From the NCBI RefSeq assembly GCF_022682495.2, contig NC_071396.1, positions 24,797,735-24,861,734 of the forward strand: 64,000 bases of DNA, written 5' to 3'. Below the pieces are notes generated by a model. It was given only the letters and a program-made list of their open reading frames with translations, was not told the origin of the DNA and did not search any database. How positions within the stretch are numbered: the stretch's first letter is position 1; every line of letters starts with the position of its first letter. The stretch is from Desmodus rotundus. Its lineage: Eukaryota; Chordata; Mammalia; Chiroptera; Phyllostomidae. Positions 11,877 to 22,865 of the stretch are shown piece after piece. A program made the position numbers and the translations under genes.

Positions 11877-12135
11877 CATTTTTATTTTTAAATGTATGTA
11901 GCAAAAAAAAAAAACAAAAACCCAACAAGCTCTTTGTTAGAGCTTGTAACCTGTTGATAGCTCTCACAGTCTTCAAAAATAACGGTGTAATTCAAGTTCA
12001 ATGGAAATCCTTCCAATGGTGATGTATTCCAATGTTTGTGAAAATAGTAGAGTGTGTCAGCTGTGAGATGTGTAAGAACTCTCACTCTGTTTTAGAGGTT
12101 TTAAAAATCCGAGTGCCTTGCTCAGGTCAGATTTT

Positions 12136-12345
12136 TAAAAATGTTTAAAATTTATATATTTTTAGAGAGGAGAAGGGAGGGAAAAAGAGAGGGAGATAAA
12201 CATCAGTCTGCGGTTGCCTCTCGCGCGCCCCCTACTGGGGGCCTGACCTGCAAGCAAGGCAGGTGCCCGGACTGGAATCAAATCAGCGACCCTTTGGTTC
12301 ACAGGCCGGCCGGCACTCAATCCACTGAGTCACACCAGCCGGGGC
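12136..12345 (-). repeat. Ves-type SINE (antisense) with 17-bp duplication
   Basis: Full antisense Ves copy flanked by tgctcaggtcagatttt (12119-12135) and tgctcaggtcggatttt (12346-12362), differing at one base. Confidence 0.92.
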
Positions 12346-12784
12346 TGCTCAGGTCGGATTTTGATGGAGACAGTTTCAAAATAAGATAGGCTATCATGAA
12401 AAAAGGAAACTCACCCAGGAAAAGTAGAGCCGAGGGTATCTGATCGAAGGACCTGAAGAACACATGGGCTTCCTACTTGACCTTTTGAACGAGGACATCC
12501 CGTGCAGTCTCTGGTCACGGAGGTGATTTTAGGCATTTCCTCTCCGTTGTGACAGGGGTAAGGCTGACGTGCATTTGTCCCTCTTCACCCAGAATCTGTG
12601 ACCTGCACTGGCCTCTCCTACCCAGTGGAGAGCTCCAAGGGGCACATGAAGCCCTCTCTGTGCCCTGCCCAATCCCTGGTGGTGATTATGGGTGCAGAGG
12701 TCAGTTGGGGGGGGAGGGACTTGGCACTGGAAAAGTAGCTCATTTAATCTTTTTAAATCTACAAGTTAGCCGAAGAGGGCAATT

Positions 12785-12994
12785 AAAAAAAATTAAGATT
12801 TTATTTATTCATTTTTAGAGAAGTTAAGAGAGAGATAAAGAGGGAGAGAAACACCAGTGTGTGATTGCCTCTCGTGTGCCCCCTACTGGGGACCTGACCT
12901 GCAACCCAGGCATGTGCCCTGACTGGGAATGAAACCAGCAACCCTTTGGTTCCAAGGCTGGCACTCAATCCACTGAGCCACACCAGCCAGGGTT
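12785..12994 (-). repeat. Ves-type SINE (antisense) with duplication
   Basis: Complete antisense Ves copy flanked by gaagagggcaatta and gaagacggcaattta, a slightly diverged target-site duplication. Confidence 0.9.
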
Positions 12995-13009
12995 GAAGAC
13001 GGCAATTTA

Positions 13010-14050
13010 ACTGGCTTTCAGAATAAGAAAGAGGGCTGAGCTTCCATTTTGCCAGGGGGTGGCTGTGAACCTATGAAAATCCAATTCTCCCTCTGGTTAC
13101 ACCTGAAATGCCAGACAAAATGCAAAAATCAACTACCCCTAGGTTCTGAAAAATAAACGAAATCTGGAGGGTTGTGGAGGGGCATCAATGCCCGGGGAAG
13201 GGACCCTCAGGGGCGGTGTTCCTGTTTCTCTCTCCCGGGTTGCCCTCAGGGCAGGCTTTAATGGTGCAGTGGCGTGCTGACAGAGGTGGCTAATTCCCAC
13301 CCAATGTCCCTGCCTTCCCATCCAGAGGAGCAGCAGCTGTGGGCCGGACAGCGGGGGGCCCTCAGAAGAGAGCCAGAGGAGCCCCACCCCATTTCTGGGC
13401 ATGAATTTGCACAAGTACCAGCCTCATTTCTGAACAGCTCATGTGTGGGACGGGCCTGCACCAGCCTAGCAAAGGCCCAGTCTGACAGGAGAGCCGTTTA
13501 CACGTGCCTCTGCCCATCTCCCGGGCGAGGTGGTCTCTGGGCAGGCACAGACGGACAGAGCAAGGCTTAGCGAAGGCGGCAGAAGCTGAAGCCTTTGCAC
13601 AAAGCTCCGACGGTGGCCCCGGGCCTGTGGGAGGCAGCCCCGGACTCTTCTAGGATGTGTGAACTGGAGCAACAACGGCTGTGGTCTCAGCCCAACTTCT
13701 AAACCAAACCAAACAACCAAACAAAAAAAATCAGTGTTCCCCAGAAGATTCTAATGGGCCTGGAATCTACATACCTTACGGTGGATAATATGCAGGGGAC
13801 AGTCCTGAAGGACTCGGCCTCTAGAGAGTGAGGGACACATAACCGATTTTTAAGGGAAAAAGACAAGAGATCTCAACCCCGGGATGACCCAGATGTGGAA
13901 AGTAGCTATTAAAAGTATGCTCAACGAGGGAAGGAGAACACAATCGAAATACGTGAAAACATGGGACTTCCTAGGAAAGAAACAGGAATTACCAAACAGA
14001 ACCAATGCAAAGGTCAGAAATTAAAAATATAATACTTCAAATATCTATAA
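13010..14050 (+). repeat. Probable 5' part of a degraded sense L1
   Basis: Its position just upstream of recognisable L1 ORF2 in the same orientation, and its A-rich sense-strand composition after 13,700, suggest the 5' UTR and ORF1 of the same old element. I see no diagnostic protein motif, so this is inference. Confidence 0.35.
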
Positions 14051-14063
14051 AATTTCTGACGGG

Positions 14064-14207
14064 GCCCTGGCCCGGTGGCGCATGAGTTGGCGCATGAGTT
14101 GGAGCAACGTCCTGTGCACCAGGAGGCTGTGGGTTCGATCCCCGGTCGCGATGTGTAAGGGAGGCGGTCAACTGATGTTTCTCTCTGCTTAAAAATCAAT
14201 AAATTAA
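14064..14207 (+). repeat. tRNA-derived SINE (sense), short form
   Basis: Sense head GGCCCTGGCCCGGTGGCGC, then GGGTTCGATCCCCGG and TGATGTTTCTCTCTGCTTAA with a short A-rich tail. It contains a 12-bp perfect tandem duplication, gcgcatgagttg twice, inside the head. It lies inside the sense L1. Confidence 0.82.
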
Positions 14208-15909
14208 AAATAGAACAAGAACATAGAAAGAGCTACAGAAGTGGTAACTAGTCAGGCAAATGTACAAAAAACCTTTTCCTTCTGCTAAGTTCTTTACGGA
14301 ATGTTGAAAGCACCAGTTACGATGTTGTCTGGTGAGCGTCGTGATGCCCGTAGGTGAGGTACATACAAGAGGGAGAGGACCTGAGTCATTTCAAGGCTTT
14401 TCCGTTTTGCTTGATGCAATAAAATGCTAACTTGAAGCAGAAAAACCAGGCATGTATCTTGTAATCCCTGGAGAAACTACTAAAAATACAGTGAAAATAT
14501 ATGGATAAAAAGCTAAGGGATAAAAATAACATAATATTGAAGTAACCCCAAAGAAAGCAGGAACATGGGCGCAGAGATGAATAAAAACGGAGGGAATGAG
14601 CCTATAATAAACTCGTTTGCTGAATGCAGCAATATCAACAGTTATGCTAAAGGCAGCCTTCCAATTAGAGGACACTGAGGGACGGGTATAAAAGCCAGAC
14701 TCACACGTATTCCCCACAAGAGATGAAATTTTAATATAAAGATGCGGTTAGGCTGAACAAGAGTGAATGGAAAAATATAGTTTGCCAACAGTCTGCGTAG
14801 AGGCTGACGTGGCATAAAATAGACAGATTGTGTTATTAGAGGTAATGAGGGCCATGTAATAATGACAAAGGGCAGCTTATCAAAGAAAGACATAAGGATG
14901 ATACATTTTCCTAATAAAGCCTCAGAAAGCAATTGATTCGCAAAATTAAAGCAGTAGGCAACTCCACAGCCACCGAAGGTTCTGCCTTCTCTCAAGACTT
15001 GGTAGATCCCCTGGACGGAAGGCCATGAAAACCACAGAAGACAAGACCTGTCAACCGTTTCGACGTCAGTGACGTGTGCAGAACTCGCCACCGGGCCCCT
15101 CATTGTGCATGTGTGAATCTTCCAAGGTGATGTCATTGCAGATAAGGGTTGTGGACTCTGAACGCAGCAAATTTAAACCGGAACCAAGGAACAATCAGAT
15201 CTCTTGGGAAAGTGCATGTCTTGAAATTCAGCAGCAGGATTTTAATGAAGTCACGAATTGGAGATGAGGAAATATTCTAAAATAAATGTCAGCGAAATAA
15301 AATGCAAAAAGTGTTGGATGCAGCTGAAGGCTGAAAGGGGAAACTTACTGATTAAATACTTAGAAAAGAAGAAAGACCTAAAAAGATCAAAAGAATTGAC
15401 AAACCTCTAGCTGCGGAAGGGTACAGACCGGCCAAATCAGCAGTAAGAAGGGGTTATCAGCACAGAACCTACAGGCATGAACGGAACGGGAAGAACACCA
15501 TTAAATAACGTCATGCCAACCTATTCAACAACCTATGTAAAATGGAGTGTTTTCTTGAACAACATAACTTGCCAAAACGGACTCAAGGAGAAATAGAAAA
15601 ATCTGAACAGAATTATATCAAGTAAAGAAATTGAATTAATGAAAAATCTTCCCACGGGAAAGCTGCAGGCGGCTTCAGTGTTGAATCTCTCACACATTCA
15701 GTTAGAAGCAATACCAGTTCTGTACAAACGCTTTCAGAAAATAACAGGGAGAGAACACTTCCCAACTCATTTTCTGAAGCCAGTGATACGCTGATTGTAA
15801 AGACAAAGGCATTATGGGAAAACTACAGACCAACATTTCTCATGAACAGAGATCTGAAATTTTAACAAAGTATCAAACCTAATGCAACAATATCTAATCC
15901 AATGCAAAA

Positions 15910-16017
15910 GAGAGAGAGAGAGAAACATCGACTGGCTGCCTCCCATATGCACCCCAAAATGATAACATAATGGGGTGCATATGGGAGGCAGCCAGTCGAT
16001 GTTTCTCTGTCTCTCTC
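15910..16017. repeat. 46-bp inverted repeat (fold-back) from a SINE tail
   Basis: Left arm 15910-15955 and right arm 15972-16017 are reverse complements at 45 of 46 positions, around a 16-nt loop (aaaatgataacataat). The arms are the gcatatgggaggcagccag region and GA/CT-rich tail of a family B SINE. No SINE head is present on either side. Confidence 0.95.
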
Positions 16018-16084
16018 TCTTTCTCTCTCACTAAAACCAATAAACATATAAAGAAAGAAAGAAAAAGTACTGCTTATTAAAGTA
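15972..16084 (+). repeat. Recent copy of the SINE tail and flank from 21,840-21,952
   Basis: These 113 bp match 21,840-21,952 at 112 positions. The match covers the (AAAG) tail and 17-18 bp beyond it (tactgcttattaaagta), which at 21.9 kb is unique flank running into an L1. The copied 3' flank means this is not simply another SINE insertion of the same subfamily. Confidence 0.9.
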
Positions 16085-16254
16085 CTTTTATAACCAGGAA
16101 GGGTTTATTCCAGGAACACAAGGTGGATTGAACATTAAAAAATCAACACAATGTTCCATATTAACAGAATTCAGGAGAAAACCTCTTAAGTCATTCTAAC
16201 AGATGCCTAAAAAGCATTTGACAGCATTTGGATTCATCATAAAAGTTCTCAGAG

Positions 16255-16478
16255 CCCTGGCTGGTGTGGCTCAGTGGATTGAGTGCAGGCCTGCAAACCA
16301 AAGGGTCGCTTGTTCCATTCCAAGTCAGGGCACATGCCTGGGTTGCGGGCCAGGTCCCCAGTAGGGGGCACGTGAAGGGGCAACCACACATGGATGTTTC
16401 TCTCCCTCTCTTTCTCCATCCCTTCGCCTCTCTCTAAAAATAAATAAATAAAATCTTTAAAAAAAAACAAACAAAAAC
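16255..16478 (+). repeat. Ves-type SINE (sense)
   Basis: Sense head GCCCTGGCTGGTGTGGCTCA, CCCAGTAGGGGGCACGTG block and tail CTCTCTAAAAATAAATAAA, with an A-rich end. Flanks share tctcaga. It is inserted in the sense L1. Confidence 0.93.
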
Positions 16479-16969
16479 CTCTCAGAAAACTAGGAATCTT
16501 CAAATTGATCAAGGGTATTTTTGAAAAACCTAGGGGCCACTTTGTAGTTAATATTGAAAAACTTAATTGTTTTTCACTGAGATGGAGAACATGGCACACC
16601 CACTATCATGTCCAGCAGGCCACAGTTCCAAAGAAATAAAGGGCAAAGAAACACAAATGGAAAAACTGAAACTGTCTCTAGCTATTGATGATATTGCTTA
16701 TGTAGAAAGCCCCACATAACGTACAATTCCCCCCAGTATTCATGCTAGAATTAATAAATAAATTCAACAATGCTGTAACTGCAAGATCAGTGTGGAAAAG
16801 TAAATTGTATTCTCCTATGCTGGCAACAAACCAGTGGAAAACATTGAAGAAACGATTGCATTTACAGTGCTTACCCAAAACATTAAAAACTGCAAGTAAA
16901 ACGAAAAAAGAGGCCTGAGATCTCTACACCAAAATATACATACTGAGAGATTGTTGAAAAATGTAAGGA

Positions 16970-17014
16970 TTTTTTTTTCATTGCTTTCAGAGAGAGAGAG
17001 GAAGGGAGGGAGGA
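16970..17014 (-). repeat. Left piece of a split family B SINE
   Basis: TTTTTTTTCATTGCTTTCAG followed by AGAGAGAGGAAGGGAGGGAG is the antisense 3' end of a family B SINE. The rest resumes at about 18,047, so about 1.03 kb has inserted between the two parts. Confidence 0.65.
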
Positions 17015-18046
17015 ACAGCGATGCAGACTTCCGCCCGCAGCGTCTGTGTGTTGTGGAGGCAGTGAACAAATTCACACAGACTGCAGAAGTCCTATGGAGA
17101 AAAAGGGACCGCACGGCCACTCTCTGAGAGAGAGAGAGAGTGCCTTGGCCTCTCTCACAAGGGGAGAGCACCTTGACCCTTGCCTGGATGGGCTTTTATT
17201 GCTTTCCAGTCACATGACATCAAAGAAGGGTTTCATTCATTATCCTTATGTTTACTTTAAGTGATTACTTCTTACAGATAACAAAAAAAGGAAAAAAATG
17301 TTGCAGATGCAAGGGAACGATCAAAATGATGGATCTGGTTACATTCTGTCCTTGGGATGGCTTAACACAGACTTTAGGGAGTTGCTTCAGAGGAACACAT
17401 TAAACATCTGCTGTTTCAACTCAGGGTGAGGGAGTTTTAGCAAAAGAAAGTGTTTTTACTTTTTGAAAAATTTTTATTGTTACTCAGTTACAGTTGTCTG
17501 CATTTTCTCTCCATCCCTCCACCCCACTCCAGCCAAACCCACCTCCCTCCCCTGCCTCCACCCTCCCCCTTGATTTTCTCCATGTGTCCTTTATAGTAGT
17601 TCCTGTAATCCCCTCTCCCCACTGTCCCCTCCCCTCTCCCCTCTGGCTATTGTTAGATTGTTCTTAACTTCAATGTCTCTGGTTATATTTTGTTTGCTTT
17701 TTTCTTTTGTTGATTATGTTCCAGTTAAAGGTGAGATCATATGGTATTTGTCCCTCACCGTCTGGCTTATTTCACTTAGCATAATGCTCTCCAGTTCTAT
17801 CCATGCTGTTGCAAAGGGTAGAAGCTCCTTCTTTCTCGCTGCTGCCTAGAATTCCATTGTGTAAATATACCATAGTGTTTTGATCTAGCAAAAGAAAGTC
17901 TTAAAGCAGCCTAGGCACCATGCCAGCCTGGTTCCCCATAGGAAAGCCAATCTGCACTCCTGGGTCCTGTGTGCCGTCTTGCCTTCCATCAGTTTTCTGG
18001 TTTGATGCTGGGCTACATTCCCCATTGCCATGCTGATTGTTCCCTG
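17015..18046. mobile_element. Unclassified insertion inside a SINE, itself carrying an L1 fragment
   Basis: Without the inner L1 and one copy of its duplication it is about 585 bp. It splits a SINE and carries no recognised protein. Size and position would suit a solitary LTR, and a TTTTATTG string could be an antisense polyadenylation signal. However, I cannot see clean TG...CA ends or a clear target duplication, so the class stays open. Confidence 0.45.
17452..17885 (-). repeat. 5'-truncated L1 3' end (antisense) with 14-bp duplication
   Basis: The + strand reads as the complement of a bat L1 3' end: TTTTTATTGTTACTCAGTTAC, a CT-rich 3' UTR, then GGTGAGATCATATGG and the CTTAGCATAATGCTCTCCAG region. 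Flanked by identical tagcaaaagaaagt at 17438-17451 and 17886-17899, so the boundaries are firm. Confidence 0.92.
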
Positions 18047-18197
18047 TAGAAGAGAGAGAGGGAAATCGATTTGTTGCTTCTCGTATTTGTCCCAATTAGG
18101 GATCAAACCTGCCACCTGGGTACGTGCCCTGGTCAGGAATGACCGTTCCATCCATGGAAAGATGCTCCAACCAACTGGGCTACACCAGCCAGGGCAC
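18047..18197 (-). repeat. Right piece of the split family B SINE
   Basis: Continues the SINE begun at 16,970: AGAGAGAGAGGGAAATCGAT, two B-box-like blocks, then CAACTGGGCTACACCAGCCAGGGC at the head. In normal copies the GA tract and the AAACATCGAT motif are contiguous. Confidence 0.75.
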
Positions 18198-18204
18198 AAG
18201 CAAA

Positions 18205-18470
18205 GCATTTTTAGAAGAACAACATTGGAGCTAAAGCTCCCTCCATCATTTCTTGATTCAACTGTAACTCTATAGCAACGGAGCCAGCGTGGTACTGGTA
18301 AGAAGGAGATCAAAGCAACAGAGTAGAGAATCCGGAAATGGATCCTACAGATGTGGCGGGCTGATTTTCAACAAAAGTGCCAAAGCAAGTCAATGGGGAA
18401 AGGGACATTTTGTCAGCAGATGGTGCTGAATCAGGCGGATGTAGGTATGAACAATGAAGCGCAGGAGCTG
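18205..18470 (+). repeat. Continuation of the sense L1 ORF2
   Basis: GCTAAAGCTCCCTCC..., TGGTACTGG, then TTCAACAAAAGTGCCAAAGC and CAATGGGGAAAGGGACATTT correspond to the L1 ORF2 segment downstream of the reverse transcriptase. It shows the L1 at 14.6-16.9 kb was split by the nested insert block. Confidence 0.75.
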
Positions 18471-18599
18471 AATTATGCTCACCGCTTTATCTGTTTAGTA
18501 GGATTCTGAGTGAGGCTCCTCTTTCCATTGCTGGTATCGGTGACTTGTGACCTGTTCTCTCTCCCTTCCCCTCTGCTTCCCCGTCCCCCTGCCTCTCTT

Positions 18600-19450
18600 T
18601 CTCCTCCTTCTCCTTCCCTCTCTGCCTTTCTATTCCCCAGTTGCCTGTGAGGGAGTGAATACATTTTTAGGCTTAACTCTCGATTGAATATTTTCTACTT
18701 GCTTTCTATTTTATTTTTTTTTCTTCTTTTTACTTCCTTTTAGTTCAGTTGGTTGTGTTTTTTGCCCCCTAACCTTTGAAGATAGTGCTTAGGTTTGGTC
18801 TTTTCATGCTTCCTATTTTCCAGTATGATATTTAAGACCACCAATTTACTGTTAGCATAGATTTAGCTGCATCCTCCAAGTTTCGATATGTGTTTTTACT
18901 GTATTTACACTTTTAGTCATTCAAACACTTTCAATGTCCATTTTGAGTTTTTGACTCATGTTTCTTTTTTTCTTTGGCCAATTTCCAAAATGATGGTGGA
19001 TTTGTCTATTTTGTCTTTGTAGTTCTATTTATGTTTTATATATTTTGAGGCTGTATGAATTTAGAATTGTTAACTCTTCATGGTGAACCAACAAACAGTT
19101 ACAAAACTTAAAAAATTTGCAAGGTATACATTTATTTCTAGCCTTCAACTTTCAACTTTTCTGCACTTTTATGGTTTAGGAGTGTCTTTGGCAAAGAGCA
19201 TGGGTTTGGGCATAAAACTCAACGTTTTCATTTGCTCTGACAATTTTCACCTTTTAAGTAATATATGTTCATTCTGTTTACACTTAATGACATGAACTTA
19301 TATGTTGGGGTTTAAACCTCCCCTCTCTTTATTAGTCTTCCCTTTCATATTTTTATTTTCAATCCCCTTCGTTGCCTTTGTGTTCACCGGAGATTATTTA
19401 AAATTCTGTGCCCCATTTTTGGCAGTTCTCTACCTTTTCCAGGATTCTTT
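18600..19450 (-). repeat. Degraded L1 ORF2 5' part, antisense
   Basis: Strings such as GATATTTAAGACCACCAATT, TTTAGCTGCATCCTCCAAG and CTTATATGTTGGGGTTTAAAC match the complement of the L1 ORF2 5' half as I know it. Heavily diverged. The downstream 19,450-19,980 may be more of it. Confidence 0.6.
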
Positions 19451-19987
19451 TGGGGCAACCACCTTCATCCTTAGCTCACTGAAGGCTGGTGGTACTTTTA
19501 CAATCTTCAATCTGTTTTCTTCAAACAGAATCCCTCTTCTGTGTTCTGTAACTGAATTCTCCCAGACGCAGATTGGGGATGTATGGAAATCTTTTTCGGT
19601 TTCTCATTCCCGTTCTTTGTCTTCGTGTGTCCTTGGCGATCCCAGAGGATCATTTTGTGACTTGATATTCATCAGCGGGGCTCTTGAGTGCCTACATTTG
19701 GGGTGCTTTCTCCCGGAAATGGCTTGTGTCTGCATCCACTGGGTGCCAGGCAGTGATTCAGCCTGTGCTGAGGATCTCGGTTCAGTGTGGGAATCCTCGT
19801 TCAGCCTACGACCTCATTGCTGCTCATGCCTCAGGGCTCTGGCGTCAGCATCAAGTTCAAGGCCATTCTGTGCTGCCCATGCCTGAAGCTCCCAGGCAGC
19901 AGAGAGAACATATCCATGGGGAGAGGATTCCGTGGGAAACATTGCTTTGTCTTACTAATTCACTAATGTAACAACTGTGTGTTTTTT

Positions 19988-20218
19988 TAAAACCCTCAAC
20001 TGAGGATATGTTTATTGATATTTAGAGAGAGAGGAAGGGAGGGAGGGAGAGAAAGAGACAAACAGACAGACAAACATCGATTGATTGCCTCCCGTACATG
20101 CCCCAACTGGGGATTGAACCTGAAATGTAGGTATGTACCCTGACCAGGAATCGAACCTGCAGCCTTTTTGGTGTGTACAGGGATAATGTTCCACCCAACT
20201 GAGCCACCTGGCTGGGGC
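19988..20218 (-). repeat. Family B SINE (antisense)
   Basis: CCCTCAACTGAGGATATG at the tail, two B-box-like blocks and the head GAGCCACCTGGCTGGGGC. Flanks aactgtgtgttttt and caagtgtgctttat are a possible diverged duplication. Confidence 0.88.
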
Positions 20219-20874
20219 CAAGTGTGCTTTATCCAGGATCTATTTATTTGGCTTGTGAAAGGGACCTTTAGTCCTCCTAGTATATTCTTTTGAAAAAAGT
20301 TGATGTGTTGTATTTGCCTCATTGCAATGGGACCAGGATGTCAGACCACGGTGGCATCAGCCTTGTGTGACCTGTTTCTGCAACAGAAGAATGAGGAGGT
20401 GTCCCATGGTGAGGCGACTGTCTTTCACTATATACATCAGCAGAGGAGATGGTGATGTGTATAATCTTCAACCATACTGAAGCTTGAGTTTGCTGACGTG
20501 TACAATGTACGTTGTACACAGACACCTGTAGGCTTGGGAGGGGGAGGTGTCGCATGGTTATTTCATTTGCCATTTTATAAAAGTGGACTTCAGTGGAGGT
20601 TGCATTTTCCTCTTCTTTTGGCTTTTCTCCCAATGAAGAGATCAGTTACCGGTACTTGGGACTGAATAATTAGCTGTCATGCTCAAGCGCTTTGAAGATT
20701 TTCTTTTATTTTGTCTCACGCTGCATGCTGCCAATCGCGATATTTGGATTAATCACGTGACCTACACATGAAATCGCATAGTTGTCTGAAGCTACCTGTT
20801 GGGACCTGCACAGAACTCGATTCGATATCTAACAGAGAATTTTCATCTCGTTTAGACCTTAGACTTCTTTTTAA

Positions 20875-21076
20875 AACGATTTTATTTATTTATTTTTAGA
20901 CAGAGGGGAAGGGAAGAAGAAAAAGAGGGACAGAAACATCTATGTGTCGTTGCCTCTCGCGTGCCCCTTACTGGGGACCTGGCCCTCAACCTAGTCATGT
21001 GCCCTGACTGGGAATCAAACCGGTGACCCTTTGGTTCTCAGGCCTGCGCTCAATCCACTGAGCCACACCAGCCACG
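20875..21076 (-). repeat. Ves-type SINE (antisense)
   Basis: ATTTTATTTATTTATTTTTAG tail, CCTTACTGGGGACCTGGCC block and GAGCCACACCAGCCACGG head. Confidence 0.9.
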
Positions 21077-21250
21077 GAAACACCTTGGTTGGACTTTGTT
21101 TTCAGATGAGATTGGGCACGTTCAGGGTGGGGTGGCTGTAGACTGGCCTTTGTTTTCAATGATTAGTACATATCATAATGGAGATGTGGCTGCACTTAAG
21201 TTTTTCACAAATTAAAAACTGTATTTTAGTCACATTTGGATTCCACTAAA

Positions 21251-21425
21251 CTAGTGGTTCTTCACAGGGGGTGATTTTGTGCCCCTGGTGACATTAGCAC
21301 CGTCTGGGGACATTTTTGGCTGTTGCACTGCTTCCGGCACATCCCTTAGATGCTGCTCAACACCCCCCCCCTCCACGCAGGACAGGCCCACAGCAAAGAA
21401 TGGCCCAGGGTGGGGGTCGGTGGGT
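21251..21425 (+). repeat. hAT-Charlie-type DNA transposon fragment (probable)
   Basis: TAGTGGTTCTTCACAGGGGG, GATTTTGTGCCCCTGGTGAC, GTCTGGGGACATTTTTGGC and GGACAGGCCCACAGCAAAGA follow the order of a common non-autonomous mammalian DNA-transposon family beginning CAGTGGTTCTCAACC. The exact family name is uncertain. The element is degraded at its 3' end. Confidence 0.6.
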
Positions 21426-21438
21426 GCTGCACTTAATT

Positions 21439-21450
21439 GGGGGGGGGGGG
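21439..21450 (+). repeat. G12 homopolymer
   Basis: Twelve guanines in a row just after the DNA-transposon fragment. Confidence 0.95.
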
Positions 21451-21731
21451 TGTCGATTGTAAAGTATATACATGTCTAATTGCTATGCTGTGAGCCTGAA
21501 ACTCAGAGAATATTGAAGGCTGTCAGTGAAAAATAAAAATAATTAAAAAGATTTTTAAATGATCGGACTCCTCATGTCAGCAGCGGTGAGACCAAGCAAC
21601 CCTGCTCTGAGTAGATTTCTCTGAGGAGTTAGTTGCTACACTAGCAGAATTCTGATTGAAGACCCACACTTGAACTTCCTTTATCTACTCATTTATTGAA
21701 ATTATTTCCCTGTTTTAAAACACTGTTTTAT

Positions 21732-21940
21732 CCTGGCTGGTGTGGCTCGGTTGGGTGGAGCATCGTTTCTTATACCAGAAGGTTGGGGGTTTGATCCCCA
21801 GTCAGGGCACGTACCTGGTTGTGGGTTTGAACCCTGGTTGGGGTGCATATGGGAGGCAGCCAGTCGATGTTTCTCTTTCTCTCTCTCTTTCTCTCTCACT
21901 AAAACCAATAAACATATAAAGAAAGAAAGAAAAAGTACTG
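21732..21940 (+). repeat. Family B SINE (sense), donor of the 15.97-kb copy
   Basis: Complete sense copy: CCTGGCTGGTGTGGCTCGG head, two B-box-like blocks (GGTTTGATCCCC, GGGTTTGAACCC), GATGTTTCTCTTTCTCTC and an (AAAG)n tail. Its 3' part plus the adjoining flank is duplicated at 15,972-16,084. Confidence 0.93.
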
Positions 21941-21942
21941 CT

Positions 21943-22085
21943 TATTAAAGTATAGTTGACATACCAGACGACCTTAGTTTCGGGTGCACACCACAGGGAT
22001 TTGACATTTACATTCCTTATGGTGGGACCGCCACAAAAAGTCTGGTAACCTCTGTCACACACAGAGTCACTGGGATATCGTTGAC
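21943..22085 (-). repeat. Old L1 3' end, antisense
   Basis: TATTAAAGTATAGTTGACAT, TTTCGGGTGCACACC and GATTTGACATTTACATTCC match the complement of old mammalian L1 3' ends. Diverged. Confidence 0.6.
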
Positions 22086-22116
22086 AGTCTTCCTGATGCT
22101 GGGCTCTATAGCTTTT

Positions 22117-22310
22117 CTTTTTCTTTTTCCTTTCTTTTCTGAGACAGAGAGGGGAAGGGAGGGAGGAACTGAGAGAGAAACATCAATCGGTTGTCTCTCC
22201 TACTCTCCCCTGAACCTGCAAGCCAGGCATGTGCCCTCACCAGGAATCGAACCCACGACCTTTTGGTTTGCAGGATGATGCCCAACCCACTGAGCCACAC
22301 AGGCCGGGGC
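22117..22310 (-). repeat. tRNA-derived SINE (antisense) with duplication
   Basis: GACAGAGAGGGGAAGGGAGG, ATCGAACCCACGACC and GAGCCACACAGGCCGGGGC. Flanks tgggctctatagctttt (22100-22116) and tgggttgcttagctttt (22311-22327) differ at three bases. Confidence 0.88.
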
Positions 22311-22865
22311 TGGGTTGCTTAGCTTTTAAATGAAGGCCAACAAGCAGCTCTACGGAAGATGGGGAAGTTTCAAACTTATATTTAAACGTGGGCGCACTGA
22401 TGGTTTTAGTTTTTATAGTCAGATTCGGCATGGTGACATCACTGTGCGTAGGCCAGGTTTGAGAGGTGCGGGGCAGCTGTCACCCACTTCTGGTGGCCTG
22501 CTGGTGCTGTTCCCTGCCCAGGACCCGTCATGGGCAACAGAGCCACCCCCTTAACTCCAGGGCTCGGACGAGGCCGCAGCCAGAGCAGACGGCACCTGCA
22601 CCCCACCTCTCTCTGGACACAGGTCCCTGGCTCTGTCCAGTGCTTCGGTTAAATAGATCTGTCCTTCCTTCCTTTGACGGTTATATAAACCCTGCCTCTT
22701 CTTCTTTTTTTTTTTTATTCTTCTAAATCTCTGAGATGCTTAACTGTGAAAGAAATGTGAGGTGCACCTTCCGTGGAAGATCAGTGTGGAGGTGTGAGAA
22801 GCAAGGTGGCCTTCCACTGGAATTTAAATTGAATGTGGCCGTGAACACAAATAACATTTTTTTTC

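Larger units (their letters stand above)
14560..16900 (+). repeat. Degraded L1 ORF2 (endonuclease and reverse transcriptase regions), sense
   Basis: An old L1 in the direction of OCA2 transcription. About 14,570-15,000 resembles the ORF2 endonuclease part. From 15,400 the frames give pieces such as KWNVFLNNITCQNGLK, and at 15,818-15,862 ENYRPTFLMNRDLKF, the L1 reverse-transcriptase NYRPISL-like motif. The reading frame is broken many times. It is interrupted by a fold-back insert (15,908-16,084) and a Ves SINE (16,255-16,478), and it resumes at about 18,205. Confidence 0.85.

Noticed and set aside
14642..15136. 164-codon minus-strand frame
   Set aside because: Antisense of the degraded sense L1 ORF2.
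16255..16330. tRNA-like head with A-box and B-box-like strings (also in every other SINE)
   Set aside because: These are SINE heads. The cloverleaf is degenerate and they are followed by SINE bodies, so none was called as a tRNA gene.
19302..19886. 194-codon + strand frame with hydrophobic start
   Set aside because: Begins in antisense L1 sequence. No protein family recognised and no splice or promoter context.
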